A DNA stretch of 64,000 nucleotides, from assembly GCA_964230805.1 (NCBI GenBank), contig CAXRIA010000022.1, positions 1-64,000 of the forward strand, read 5' to 3'. The translations under genes and the position numbers were made by a program. Numbering within the stretch: the stretch's first letter is position 1; every line of letters begins with the position of its first letter. This document shows, piece by piece, positions 17,452 through 26,852 of the stretch. Source of the stretch: Flavicella sp964230805. GTDB taxonomy: Bacteria; Bacteroidota; Bacteroidia; Flavobacteriales; Flavobacteriaceae. The notes under the pieces were generated by a model that saw nothing but the letters and a program-made list of their open reading frames with translations, was not told the origin of the DNA and ran no database searches.

Positions 17452-18338
17452 TGAAACTTAAACCTTAGTAGGAATTCATGGGTGCCATCCGAAACCGCAC
17501 TAAAATCAGAAGTAACCGCTTCGTAAGCATATCCAAAATAGGTGTTTTCTATAATTTTTAACATCGCAGTTCCCACAAAGGAAGTGTCCCATCTGTAGGT
17601 CATTCCTAATTCAATTTTTTGAGAAATGTCTGCGAGTACGGCTATGTCTACCAAAGGATCTGTATCGGTTACAAATCGGGCAAAAATAGAAGGGGTCAGT
17701 TCTAGGTTGTCATGAATTGTAAAACGATAGCCTGCCCCTGTGTATAGGTGTAACTTTTCTTCAACACCCTCGGAAAGAATATTCCCTGAGCCATCGGTCA
17801 TCGGTCTCAGCACATTTCTGACAATTACATTGGGTGTCGATAGGTGTAGGTAATACCGAGTTCCTTTCAACAAGCCACCAATTCCAATTTTTGGATGAAA
17901 AGAACTTTGATTCTCGGAAAAAAGAGGATCGTTTGGTACTTTTAAGGAATTGAAATCAATGGTGTACATACCTGCTCCTATTTTCATTCCAAAAGAAAAA
18001 GTAGTCGTTCGATCCAATGACAACAAATAAGAAATATCCAATCCAACATCTGTTTGTCTGCGTATGTGGATTTTATCGTTTACCAAGGAAACACCAATTC
18101 CCAAATTGTTTTGTAGTAATTTGGAATAAGAAACTGTCTGAGTCATGGGATCATCTTCCACACCCAAAGACTGCCGTCGAAAACCTATATTTAACTCATT
18201 TTTATCTTCTTCTCCGGCATATGCTGGATTCAGAATGTTCATATTGTAACGATACCCCAAGAAATTAGGTGCAATGTCTTGTGCCTTTGACCCAGTGGAA
18301 ATCCCAATAAAAAGAAGAACTATGAAATATTTTTTCAT
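17448..18338 (-). CDS. PorP/SprF family type IX secretion system membrane protein
   Basis: A 296-residue outer-membrane protein of the PorP/SprF family. It has a signal peptide (MKKYFIVLLFIGISTGSKAQ), then the family hallmark YNMNILNPAYAG (about 31-42) and a beta-barrel-like body ending in LLRFKFH. PorP/SprF proteins are type IX secretion accessories, often encoded directly downstream of the cargo they help export or retain. Here the upstream gene on the same strand (stop 256 nt away) is the BNR-repeat protein with a sorting-like C-terminus, so it is the likely partner. Confidence 0.9.
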   Translation of the reverse strand: MKKYFIVLLFIGISTGSKAQDIAPNFLGYRYNMNILNPAYAGEEDKNELNIGFRRQSLGVEDDPMTQTVSYSKLLQNNLGIGVSLVNDKIHIRRQTDVGLDISYLLSLDRTTTFSFGMKIGAGMYTIDFNSLKVPNDPLFSENQSSFHPKIGIGGLLKGTRYYLHLSTPNVIVRNVLRPMTDGSGNILSEGVEEKLHLYTGAGYRFTIHDNLELTPSIFARFVTDTDPLVDIAVLADISQKIELGMTYRWDTSFVGTAMLKIIENTYFGYAYEAVTSDFSAVSDGTHEFLLRFKFH

Positions 18339-18397
18339 GGATGTTTGCTACACTTTTAAAAATCACGAAAGGAAAAGTCATTGGAGTTACAATTGTC

Positions 18398-18405
18398 CAA
18401 ATCTA
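18398..18405 (-). promoter_or_regulatory. Possible -7 element of the PorP/SprF gene
   Basis: Minus-strand TAGATTTG, exact TAnnTTTG match, 59 nt before the PorP/SprF ATG, inside the 256-nt gap after the BNR gene. It would allow separate transcription of the PorP/SprF gene. Confidence 0.35.
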
Positions 18406-18594
18406 CTCAATAAAAAAATTCATTTGATTGCAATTTACCAAATCCATTTTTATTTTGAATACCATTCGAAATCATTTTTAAAGGAAATCAACTATGCCAA
18501 TATGAATGCCCTTCGAATCTGCGAAGACATGATTCTTTCTATTTCAAAGCTTGTCGAAAGACAAGTCTGTGAAACCCCAAAACCTCTTGCCATT

Positions 18595-21390
18595 TTAGTT
18601 TACGATAATTATTTGTGAGGCAATTTTTTTGTTTTCGGCAAAAAGAGAGAGCACATAAAATCCGGGGGGTGTTTCTAAAGTTAACACATTTTCTTTTCCT
18701 TCCACTAAGGTTATTTCATCATTTGAATACGCCAACGATCCATTCATGGTATGCACAAATAAAGAAACATTGCTATACGGTTTTGTGGTTGCCGCAAAAA
18801 TGGTTCCGAGTGAAATGGTAGGATAGATGCAAACAGCTCCATCGGCAAAACCCTTTTTCTTCACACTTAAATCATTGTTCTGTAAAAATTCCCCTGTAAA
18901 CAAACCTCTTCCAAAGGTGGCGGCTAAAACTTTGTTGTCTCCTTCTCGCAACTGCAAATCAGTGACTTTTACATCGCTCATTCCATTAATCGTCTGCGAC
19001 CAATTTGGCGAATCATCCAACCAATTGCTTGTACCCCATACACCCAATTCCGTTCCGATAAGTACTTCATCTTGTACAAGTGGGTTTTGTAGGATACATT
19101 TTACTGGCATGTCGGGAAGATCACCTTCTTTTGAAACCCATATTTGCCCGCCGTCTGAAGAATACCAAACACTATTCACCCCATAATTGTGAAATGTCAC
19201 TAAAATTTCATTTTCATCAGCTCCAAATTCAATATCTGAAATACTTCCCAAAAAATTGTTCGAGGAAATCTCTGTCCAAATCGGTGATGTATCGGCATCT
19301 GTTACTCTGAGCAACTTTCCGGTTTCTGTACCCACCAAGAGCGTGGAGCTTGTGGTTGTATAAGGAGATACTTTGATTGCTGTTGGCGAACTGTCTAAAG
19401 ACGGATTTGTCAATGCTGTTTGTGTAGCTTCTCCCGATAGGGGTATCGTTGTCAGTCCACTGTATCGATACAATTGACGACTGAACACATTGGAACCATT
19501 GGTGTACAAAATGTCTAAATTCGAATCCAAATCTGCTTGGTTGATAAAATCACCTTCCCTGTTTTCTAAATCGCTAAAAATTACTTTCCATGCGTTCTCA
19601 TTTATGTCGAACAATTGATAATAAGCATTGTACACATAGGACACAATAAAATAATCTTCTCCTTGTTGGTCCACAAAACAAGCGGCTCCGTCGCCTCCAC
19701 TAACATCCACAGAGCTGTCAGGAGCATTGGCATTTGGATTGTCAAAAAAAGGAGTTCCATTGTCTTGCGTGCCTCCCATAAAATATTCGTCTTCGGCTCT
19801 TGGTGCAATAGCGGCTGTATAAAACTGCGTAACGTTGTAGTTGTTATTCCTTTCTAAAATCGCTGTATTGCTCGTTGTTGCTCCTGAGAGCGAACTTGCG
19901 TAATACACCCCCCCATCATTTCCGAAAACAGCCTGATTTTCATTTCCTGGTCGGAAAACCATGACATGCTGGTCAGGATGCACAACACTTGAACTTCCTG
20001 CAATGGACGGCTTCCATCGAGATATTTGACTCCAAGTACTGCCTCCATTTTCTGATCGAAACAAATCAATTCCTCCCACATAAACCAGCTCGTCATTTGT
20101 AGGATCTACTTCAATCACCAAATTGTAAAAATCTTGTCCTCTTGCAAAGTCATTGGCAGGAATGTCAGGGTCTGCATCGTTGGGTTTCGAGAGTTCTGTG
20201 ATGTTGGAAAACCCGTCATTCGTTTTATAAATATGAGGAACGTTGTCGGTTCCTTCTACCAAGGCGTACAACTTTTCCGAATCAGAATGGGACACTTCAA
20301 TTTCAACTCTATTGGCATTATCTAAGGTAGCTTCTAAAGTCCAAGTGGATCCATCCGTAGATTTGTATACGAGTCCTGCTCCACTATTTCCAATAGCAGA
20401 ACCAATGGTACCCATCCACAAAGTATTGTCTGCAGCAATTTCAAAATCATTGGGAATGTAATAAAAATCAAATCCTGAAAGGGTATAGTTAAAGTTCTCT
20501 GATTCGATGCGAGACCATACGCCACCACCATCTGTGGACCGATACAGCCCGGCGGATTGCAATCCGAGCCAATTCTCAGGGGTGTCGGCATCTGCGTATA
20601 CAAATCCTCCAACCGCGACAAAAACCTCTGAAGAGACACCATTGTCCCAAACAACAATGTCATTGATATAATAAATTCCTGAGAGAAATCGAGAGGAGGT
20701 AGACGAAAGATCTCCTTCTCCAATGGCTTCCAAAGAAAGGTTGTTCCAAGTGAGGCCTCCATCTGTGGTTTTGTACACACCATTTCCAACGGCCGCACCA
20801 GCGGTGTATTGTTCTCCGGTTCCTAAATACCAAATATTTGAATCTCTTGGATCAACCGCAATACAGGAAATATTCATATTACCCGGTACTTGCGATACCT
20901 GTTCCCAAGAAGAATTTTCATCTGTAATATCGTCGTTTACCCACAAACCTCCACTTACACCTCCCGAAAAAACTCGTTTGTTTGTGGCGTCATTGGGGTC
21001 AAAAAGCACGGCTCTTGTTCTTCCTCCCACATTGTTGGGCCCCCTCTCAACCCAGGCATTGTCGGGTTCGTCTCCAGGTACGCGATATTGTTGCCCCTTT
21101 TTACTTTTTTTGAGTGTTTTTTGAAGTTGCAAAACCTTTGTCGGCTCTGGCTTTCCCGTCATTGGGTTCATCGTCAATTCCCACTCTCGTTCAAAATATT
21201 TATTCGGTGGAAGTCCTTGTGCCTTTCGTTCTTCCTTCGACCACTGAAGTCGCTCTTTGAATGCACTATGTTCCAGAAAAAAAGCGTGTCGCTCTTTTTT
21301 TTCCGCGACAGACATCTCATCGCTTTGGTATTTACAGCCCATAAAAATTGACAACATCAAACTAACTAGTACAATACAATTAATTCTCAT
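18595..21390 (-). CDS. BNR/Asp-box repeat lipoprotein with type IX-like C-terminal sorting domain
   Basis: A 931-residue exported protein. The start at 21390 is chosen because MRINCIVLV begins a signal peptide ending in a lipobox-like IFMGC. The body is a beta-propeller region with Asp-box repeats (STDGGLTW, STDGGGVW, SENGGSTW, SSDGGQIW), as in sortilin/sialidase-type propellers and 'glycosyl hydrolase BNR repeat' proteins. No catalytic site is evident. The last 80 residues resemble a type A T9SS sorting domain (IYPTISLG..., NGSLAYS..., PPGFYVLSLF...SQIIIVN). The PorP/SprF gene lies downstream on the same strand. A lipobox and a T9SS domain together are unusual. Confidence 0.82.
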   Translation of the reverse strand: MRINCIVLVSLMLSIFMGCKYQSDEMSVAEKKERHAFFLEHSAFKERLQWSKEERKAQGLPPNKYFEREWELTMNPMTGKPEPTKVLQLQKTLKKSKKGQQYRVPGDEPDNAWVERGPNNVGGRTRAVLFDPNDATNKRVFSGGVSGGLWVNDDITDENSSWEQVSQVPGNMNISCIAVDPRDSNIWYLGTGEQYTAGAAVGNGVYKTTDGGLTWNNLSLEAIGEGDLSSTSSRFLSGIYYINDIVVWDNGVSSEVFVAVGGFVYADADTPENWLGLQSAGLYRSTDGGGVWSRIESENFNYTLSGFDFYYIPNDFEIAADNTLWMGTIGSAIGNSGAGLVYKSTDGSTWTLEATLDNANRVEIEVSHSDSEKLYALVEGTDNVPHIYKTNDGFSNITELSKPNDADPDIPANDFARGQDFYNLVIEVDPTNDELVYVGGIDLFRSENGGSTWSQISRWKPSIAGSSSVVHPDQHVMVFRPGNENQAVFGNDGGVYYASSLSGATTSNTAILERNNNYNVTQFYTAAIAPRAEDEYFMGGTQDNGTPFFDNPNANAPDSSVDVSGGDGAACFVDQQGEDYFIVSYVYNAYYQLFDINENAWKVIFSDLENREGDFINQADLDSNLDILYTNGSNVFSRQLYRYSGLTTIPLSGEATQTALTNPSLDSSPTAIKVSPYTTTSSTLLVGTETGKLLRVTDADTSPIWTEISSNNFLGSISDIEFGADENEILVTFHNYGVNSVWYSSDGGQIWVSKEGDLPDMPVKCILQNPLVQDEVLIGTELGVWGTSNWLDDSPNWSQTINGMSDVKVTDLQLREGDNKVLAATFGRGLFTGEFLQNNDLSVKKKGFADGAVCIYPTISLGTIFAATTKPYSNVSLFVHTMNGSLAYSNDEITLVEGKENVLTLETPPGFYVLSLFAENKKIASQIIIVN

Positions 21391-21450
21391 AATTATTCCG
21401 CTTAAATAGTTTTTATTATTAGTTATATACAAATAATCGTAATAATCTTC

Positions 21451-21502
21451 AGGGGTGTTTTAGAGGTACTGCTACATTCTTAACGCCATTTTTAGGGGTG
21501 TT
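21451..21502. repeat. Two direct AGGGGTGTT repeats in the leader of the BNR gene
   Basis: AGGGGTGTT occurs at 21451-21459 and again at 21494-21502, 43 nt apart (AACACCCCT on the coding strand). Both lie between the predicted -7 box at 21520-21527 and the BNR gene start. Confidence 0.5.
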
Positions 21503-21519
21503 GTTATACTCGCTTTGTG

Positions 21520-21527
21520 CAAATTTA
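21520..21527 (-). promoter_or_regulatory. -7 promoter element of the BNR gene
   Basis: Minus-strand TAAATTTG, exact TAnnTTTG match, 129 nt before the BNR ATG at 21390, giving a long leader that contains the two AACACCCCT repeats. Confidence 0.4.
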
Positions 21528-21533
21528 CGATTC

Positions 21534-22874
21534 TCATACGAAATATCCTTTAATTTTTTTGTGTAGTAAAATAGCATATCCATCAGACAGGCTCGCAATA
21601 AAAGCACATACCATCAGTATTCTATCATACAAATTGGCATGCAAATTCTGATAGTCTTCTGGCAATAATTTAAAAATAAGCTGGTCGTAATTGGAAGGAC
21701 TTCCTTCAAACATTTGGTTCATAGCTTTAATAAAAACCTTCAATAAATCCGCTATTATCTTATATCCTGCTACTTCTTTCTCAATGACTTCAGGACTGTT
21801 GTAAATTTTTGAAATACTGATTTGAATGATGTCGTTGATCTGCGCTTCGTATTTGCATTTGTCCAACAAAGAAATACCATAGGCTCCTGCCAAAATAGCC
21901 TCTTCATTTTCAATAAAAACGGAGGCCGCCTCATTGATCAAGGTTCCTATGGCCAAAGCTCTCAAATAACTTACTCTTTCTTTTTTGTTATTCAAGGAAT
22001 GGTATTTCGCCGTGTCGATGGTATCTTTGACCAATTTTATCAAATATTCCAACGCGAATTCTTCCTCTATCAAACCAAGATTAATGCCGTCTTCAAAATC
22101 GATAATCGTATAGCAAATATCATCTGCCGCTTCTACCAAAAATGCTAAGGGATGTCTGTGGAAAGTGTAATCTTTGCCATTACGCATCGGTTGTAAACCC
22201 AAATCCTGAGCCACCTCATAAAAAAAATCTTTTTCTGATTGAAAGAAACCAAACTTTTTGTCAACAATGTGTTTTGTCGGTTTTTTGGGCAACGATTCTT
22301 TGGGATATTTCATAAATGCTCCCAGCGTTGCATAGGACAAGCGAAGGCCATTCTTCGTTCCTTCATTGCCTTTTGTTAGAATTTTAAAGCCATTTGCATT
22401 CCCTTCAAAATCGATCAAATCTTGCCATTGTTTTGAAGTTAATTTGTCTTGAAACACCTGTCCCTCTCCTGTTTTAAAATACTCTCCTATGGCTTTTTCA
22501 CCGCTGTGTCCGAAAGGAGGGTTGCCAATATCATGAGACAGAGCTGCCGCTGCCACAATGGCACCAAAATCATTGAAGGTATACCCTTGTGCTTTTAGAT
22601 TCGGGTATTTTTCTATTATTTTTTGCCCTACAATTCTTCCCAAAGATCTTCCAACAACAGAAACTTCCATACTGTGGGTCAGTCGTGTATGCACAAAATC
22701 TGTTTGAGACAAAGGGATCACTTGTGTTTTGTCTTGTAAGCTTCGGAAGGAAGAAGAAAAAACAATTCTGTCAAAATCAACTTCAAATCCCAACCGCGTT
22801 TCGTTTTGATCTTTGCGCAAACGTTCGGCTGTATCTCCTGCTCTTTTTAAGGATAATAATTGTTCCCAATTCAT
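21534..22874 (-). CDS. dgt: Deoxyguanosinetriphosphate triphosphohydrolase-like HD protein
   Basis: HD-domain dNTP triphosphohydrolase that cleaves dGTP to deoxyguanosine and triphosphate. From the ATG at 22874 it has 446 residues, beginning MNWEQLLSLKRAGDTAERLR, the usual start of the Bacteroidota family. The frame extends to 23015, but those 47 residues are unlike the family and would leave only 47 nt to the divergent porin gene. Metal-binding motifs are R-LTHSMEV (the H of HD) and ALSHDIGNPPFGHSGE. The product would regulate dNTP pools. The ribonucleotide reductase genes are nearby but on a separate transcript. Confidence 0.92.
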   Translation of the reverse strand: MNWEQLLSLKRAGDTAERLRKDQNETRLGFEVDFDRIVFSSSFRSLQDKTQVIPLSQTDFVHTRLTHSMEVSVVGRSLGRIVGQKIIEKYPNLKAQGYTFNDFGAIVAAAALSHDIGNPPFGHSGEKAIGEYFKTGEGQVFQDKLTSKQWQDLIDFEGNANGFKILTKGNEGTKNGLRLSYATLGAFMKYPKESLPKKPTKHIVDKKFGFFQSEKDFFYEVAQDLGLQPMRNGKDYTFHRHPLAFLVEAADDICYTIIDFEDGINLGLIEEEFALEYLIKLVKDTIDTAKYHSLNNKKERVSYLRALAIGTLINEAASVFIENEEAILAGAYGISLLDKCKYEAQINDIIQISISKIYNSPEVIEKEVAGYKIIADLLKVFIKAMNQMFEGSPSNYDQLIFKLLPEDYQNLHANLYDRILMVCAFIASLSDGYAILLHKKIKGYFV

Positions 22875-23062
22875 TGGTAATTTCGGTCTTTTAGATGTTT
22901 CTGCAAGATACGATTCTGTTTGCAAATGCCTTTGCATTAATGGAGGCAATTTTCTGATTTCATTTCCCAATTTGATTTCATAGTTTTGTACAAAGTTTTG
23001 ATTGTTGTTTTTCATACATTCAAGAGACTCTTTTTAGGATATTTGACCTTTAAAAAAATAGT

Positions 23063-24274
23063 ATGAGGTTCCTTTACAGACCTTTTTTTTTTCTTGTATT
23101 CGGTGTGCATTTTGTTGTGTTCAGTCAGGAAACCAATATCGATTGGAAAAGTGGACTGACCTTGCAGTCAAATGATGCACATTTTAAAATGAAAATAGGT
23201 GGACGTATTCAATACGATCATGCTGTTTACAATCAAAACGAAGATCTTGAATCTTTACACGGTCCTCTCGCAACAAAAAACGGAACAAAATTCAGACGTG
23301 CTTGGCTTTCGAATGTAGGAACCTTGTACAACAACGTAGATTTTGGTTTGTTTGTGGCTTTTGAGGGAGGAAAAGTAGGTTTTCGAGGTGCTTATATGGG
23401 TTTGAAAAATATTCCGTTGCTGGGCCATATTCGGGTAGGTCAATTGAAAGAGCCCATTCGTTTGGAAGTCTCCACCAGCAGCAAACATTTATTGTTTTTA
23501 GAACGCTCCTTTGCAGTTGACTATGCACCTATATTTAATAGTGGATTGTTGATCTATAACGACTTTTTGAATAAACGACTTTCTGCTCAATTTGGACTTT
23601 TTCGAAATGCAGACTTAAACAAAGCCAATGATATTGAGGCCAATGGGGGGTACAACATTACCCAACGAATTACCGGATTGCCGGTTCTTGAGAAAACTCA
23701 TTTTTTTCATCTTGGGGGTAGTTACAGCTTTCGAAAACCAAGTGATCATACACTCAGAATTCGATCGAGACCAGAATCTAATGTCGGAGAGAAATACTAC
23801 ATCGATACAGATGTAATTCAAGAGGTCGATCACAGTAATATGGTAAATTTTGAAGCCTTATTCGGCATAAATTCATTTTCAATTCAGGGAGAATACCTAG
23901 GTACTCAAGTCAAACGTTTGGCGCGAAGCTTGGAAAAAGATCTTCGGTTTTCAACCTATTACATACAGGGAAGTTATTGTTTGACTGGCGAAAAAAGATC
24001 TTATAAAAACTCGCTTTCGGGGGTCAATGCTATCAATCCACTTCGTAATTTTGACGGTGCAAATGGGTATGGTGCATTGGAAATTGCTGCCAAATACTCG
24101 CAATCTGACCTAAACAGTGGAGCCGTGAAAGGTGGCGCCCAAAAAGATGTAACCCTTGGTCTCAATTGGTACCTAAATCCTCTGACAAAAGTTGTTCTAA
24201 ATCATGTTTGGGCTTCTATTGAAAACGAAGGCAACCTTCGTATTTTTCAAGTTCGCTTTCAGGTAGCATTTTAA
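23063..24274 (+). CDS. Porin of the phosphate-selective OprO/OprP type
   Basis: A 403-residue outer-membrane beta-barrel protein. The signal peptide is MRFLYRPFFFLVFGVHFVVFS. The mature part begins with the family features IGGRIQYDHAVY, FRRAWLSNVGTLYNNVDFG (about 77-95) and VGQLKEPIRLE, and ends on an aromatic-type barrel strand (RIFQVRFQVAF). This matches the phosphate-selective porin O/P family. Substrate specificity cannot be read from sequence, and no phosphate-uptake genes are adjacent. Divergent from dgt, and shares a bidirectional terminator with nrdA. Confidence 0.85.
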   Translation: MRFLYRPFFFLVFGVHFVVFSQETNIDWKSGLTLQSNDAHFKMKIGGRIQYDHAVYNQNEDLESLHGPLATKNGTKFRRAWLSNVGTLYNNVDFGLFVAFEGGKVGFRGAYMGLKNIPLLGHIRVGQLKEPIRLEVSTSSKHLLFLERSFAVDYAPIFNSGLLIYNDFLNKRLSAQFGLFRNADLNKANDIEANGGYNITQRITGLPVLEKTHFFHLGGSYSFRKPSDHTLRIRSRPESNVGEKYYIDTDVIQEVDHSNMVNFEALFGINSFSIQGEYLGTQVKRLARSLEKDLRFSTYYIQGSYCLTGEKRSYKNSLSGVNAINPLRNFDGANGYGALEIAAKYSQSDLNSGAVKGGAQKDVTLGLNWYLNPLTKVVLNHVWASIENEGNLRIFQVRFQVAF

Positions 24275-24282
24275 AAAATCTT

Positions 24283-24328
24283 AAAAAAAAAGAAGGGAAT
24301 TCAATTGTGAATCCCCTTCTTTTTTTTG
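24283..24328. terminator. Bidirectional terminator between the porin gene and nrdA
   Basis: A-rich tract, then GAAGGGAATTC... pairing with GAATCCCCTTC (one bulge), then eight T. The T/A tracts flank both sides, so the hairpin can end the plus-strand porin transcript and the minus-strand nrd transcript. Confidence 0.8.
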
Positions 24329-24343
24329 AGTTCTTGCAATTAT

Positions 24344-26749
24344 TTAAGAACCACACATCTCACAATCGTCTGGATTGTTTTGAGATTGCAAAATCATTTG
24401 TCTCAATTCATCTGCGGTCAATGGTTCATCTTGTACTCCTCCTTTTCCTGGGGCTGTCGCTTTTTTGTCTGATGACAACGAGAATTTAATAGCATTTACT
24501 GCAGATTTGGTTCGCAGGTAATACATTCCTGTTTTTAAGCCTGACTTCCATGCGTAAAAATGCATGGATGTTAATTTCGAATAATTCGGATCTTCCATGA
24601 ATAAATTCAACGATTGAGACTGGTCGATAAAGTATCCTCTCTGACGTGACATGTCAATGATATCTTTCATACTCAACTCCCATACAGTTCTATAAAGTTC
24701 CTTCAAATCCTGAGGAATCTCATCAATATGCTGGATAGATCCATTCGCTCGCATGATATCTTCTTTCATGGCATTGTTCCAAAGACCTAGTTCTACCAAA
24801 TCTTCTAACAGATGTTTGTTCACAACGATAAATTCACCTGACAATACTCTTCGGGTGTAAATATTGGAAGTATAAGGCTCAAAAGCTTCGTTGTTTCCTA
24901 AAATTTGCGATGTGGAAGCCGTTGGCATTGGTGCCATTAACAAAGAGTTACGCACGCCATTTTTGGCAACATCTTTACGCAATTTTTTCCAGTCCCAATT
25001 TCCACTCAACTCCTCTTCAGAAATACCCCACATGTTGAATTGAAATTCTCCTTGCGATATAGGAGACCCCTCGTATGTAGAATACGCTCCTTTGGCTTTG
25101 GCAACTTCCATAGAAGAGGTTACAGCAGCAAAGTACAAGGTTTCAAAAATATCTTGGTTTAATTTTTTAGCCTCGTCGGATGTAAATGGCATGCGCAACA
25201 TGATGAACGCATCTGCCAATCCTTGAATTCCCAGACCAACTGGTCGGTGACGCATGTTCGAGTTCTCGGCTTCTTTTACGGGATAATAGTTTCTGTCAAT
25301 TACCGTATCCAAATTGCGAATCACTTTTTTCGTGACATCGTATAATTTCTTGTGATTGAAGTATTTTTTACCATCGGCACTTTCAGAAATAAACATTGGA
25401 ATCGAAATAGATGCCAAATTACATACTGCCACCTCATCTTTGGCGGTATATTCCATAATTTCTGTACACAAATTTGAGGAACGAATGGTTCCTAAATTCT
25501 TTTGATTGGATTTTCTATTGGCTGCATCTTTGTACAACATGTAAGGGTTTCCTGTTTCAATCTGAGCTTCTAGAATTTTCTCCCACAATTCACGCGCTTT
25601 GATTGTTTTGCGCCCTTTTTTCTTTTTCTCGTAACCGATATAAAGCTTTTCAAACTCCTCTCCGTAGCTATCGTACAAGCCTGGACATTCGTTCGGACAC
25701 ATCAAGGTCCAAATTCCGTCTTCCTCGACACGTTTCATAAACAAATCTGGCATCCACAAGGCTAAGAACAAATCACGCGCACGCTTCTCTTCTGCCCCGG
25801 TATTTTTTCTCAAATCTAAGAAGTCGAACACGTCTGCATGCCAAGGTTCCAAATAAATGGCAAAGGATCCTTTTCGTTTCCCTCCTCCTTGGTCTACATA
25901 TCGCGCTGTGTCGTTGTACACTTTTAGCATCGGAATAATTCCATTCGAGGTTCCATTCGTTCCTCGAATGTAAGAGCCTGTAGCACGAATATTATGTGCA
26001 GACAAACCAATCCCTCCTGCAGATTGCGATATTTTAGCCGTTTGTTTCAAGGTGTCGTAAATTCCGTCGATACTGTCATCTTGCATTTGCAGCAAGAAAC
26101 AAGAAGACATTTGCGGTTTTGGAGTTCCTGAATTGAAAAGTGTCGGTGTCGCATGCGTAAAGTATTTTTTACTCATCAATTCGTAGGTTTCAATGGCAGC
26201 GTCTAAATCTTCCATATGAATTCCAATAGCAACACGCATAAGCATGTGCTGTGGGCGTTCTGCAATTTCTCCGTTCAATTTTAGAAGGTAAGAACGCTCC
26301 AATGTTTTAAAACCAAAATAATCGTAATTAAAGTCACGATTGTAAATCAATGTAGAGTCTAATAAGTCTGCATTTTTCTTGATAATTTTATATACCTCGT
26401 CAGAGAGTAAGGGGGCTTTGTTCCCTGTTCTCGGATTCACATATGTGTACAAGTCTTCCATTACCTCAGAGAAAACTTTCTTTGTATTCTTGTGCAAATT
26501 CGAAACGGAAATACGTGCTGCTAATTTGGCGTAATCTGGATGTGTTGTCGTCATGGTCGCGGCAATCTCAGAGGCCAAATTGTCCAACTCAGAGGTTGTC
26601 ACACCATCATACAAACCTTCAATCACTCTCATGGCAACTTTTACCGGATCTACCAAAGGATTTAATCCATAACAGATTTTACGAATTCTAGCCGTAATTT
26701 TATCGAACATCACCGGCTCCTTCTTACCGTCTCTTTTTAATACAAACAT
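24344..26749 (-). CDS. nrdA: Ribonucleoside-diphosphate reductase class Ia, alpha subunit
   Basis: Large subunit of class Ia ribonucleotide reductase, reducing NDPs to dNDPs. 801 residues. An N-terminal ATP-cone (about 1-95, beginning FVLKRDGKKEP) allows dATP feedback control. Active-site residues are visible in SSCFLLQMQDDS (redox Cys) and SSNLCTEIMEY (catalytic Cys with Asn and Glu). The C-terminal swinging cysteines are in CEMCGS. It follows nrdB after 133 nt on the same strand. A short hydrophobic frame lies in that gap and overlaps this gene's 5' end. Confidence 0.97.
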   Translation of the reverse strand: MFVLKRDGKKEPVMFDKITARIRKICYGLNPLVDPVKVAMRVIEGLYDGVTTSELDNLASEIAATMTTTHPDYAKLAARISVSNLHKNTKKVFSEVMEDLYTYVNPRTGNKAPLLSDEVYKIIKKNADLLDSTLIYNRDFNYDYFGFKTLERSYLLKLNGEIAERPQHMLMRVAIGIHMEDLDAAIETYELMSKKYFTHATPTLFNSGTPKPQMSSCFLLQMQDDSIDGIYDTLKQTAKISQSAGGIGLSAHNIRATGSYIRGTNGTSNGIIPMLKVYNDTARYVDQGGGKRKGSFAIYLEPWHADVFDFLDLRKNTGAEEKRARDLFLALWMPDLFMKRVEEDGIWTLMCPNECPGLYDSYGEEFEKLYIGYEKKKKGRKTIKARELWEKILEAQIETGNPYMLYKDAANRKSNQKNLGTIRSSNLCTEIMEYTAKDEVAVCNLASISIPMFISESADGKKYFNHKKLYDVTKKVIRNLDTVIDRNYYPVKEAENSNMRHRPVGLGIQGLADAFIMLRMPFTSDEAKKLNQDIFETLYFAAVTSSMEVAKAKGAYSTYEGSPISQGEFQFNMWGISEEELSGNWDWKKLRKDVAKNGVRNSLLMAPMPTASTSQILGNNEAFEPYTSNIYTRRVLSGEFIVVNKHLLEDLVELGLWNNAMKEDIMRANGSIQHIDEIPQDLKELYRTVWELSMKDIIDMSRQRGYFIDQSQSLNLFMEDPNYSKLTSMHFYAWKSGLKTGMYYLRTKSAVNAIKFSLSSDKKATAPGKGGVQDEPLTADELRQMILQSQNNPDDCEMCGS

Positions 26750-26852
26750 ATGCGCATGGTTTTTTGGTTATTTCGTTTTTGGGGGTAGAAGTCCCTCTCT
26801 TTGCCAGTCTAAAACCGACATAGGTGCTTCCACTTAACAGACCACCGATCAC
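26724..26852 (-). CDS. Possible small membrane ORF between nrdB and nrdA (42 codons)
   Basis: In the 133-nt nrdB-nrdA gap, the frame that continues directly after the nrdB stop stays open for 52 codons and overlaps the start of nrdA by 26 nt. It reads PLVLVIGGLLSGSTYVGF, a plausible transmembrane helix, then RLAKRG and a polar tail. No ATG is present; the best start is GTG at 26850-26852. It may be a real small membrane protein, the remains of an extension of nrdB, or chance. Nothing in the family literature I know decides this. Confidence 0.25.
   Translation of the reverse strand: MIGGLLSGSTYVGFRLAKRGTSTPKNEITKKPCAYVCIKKRR

Noticed and set aside
18274..18618. 114-codon plus-strand frame in the gap between the BNR and PorP/SprF genes
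   Set aside because: It overlaps both flanking genes, has a composition unlike real proteins here, and lies where the PorP/SprF promoter is expected.
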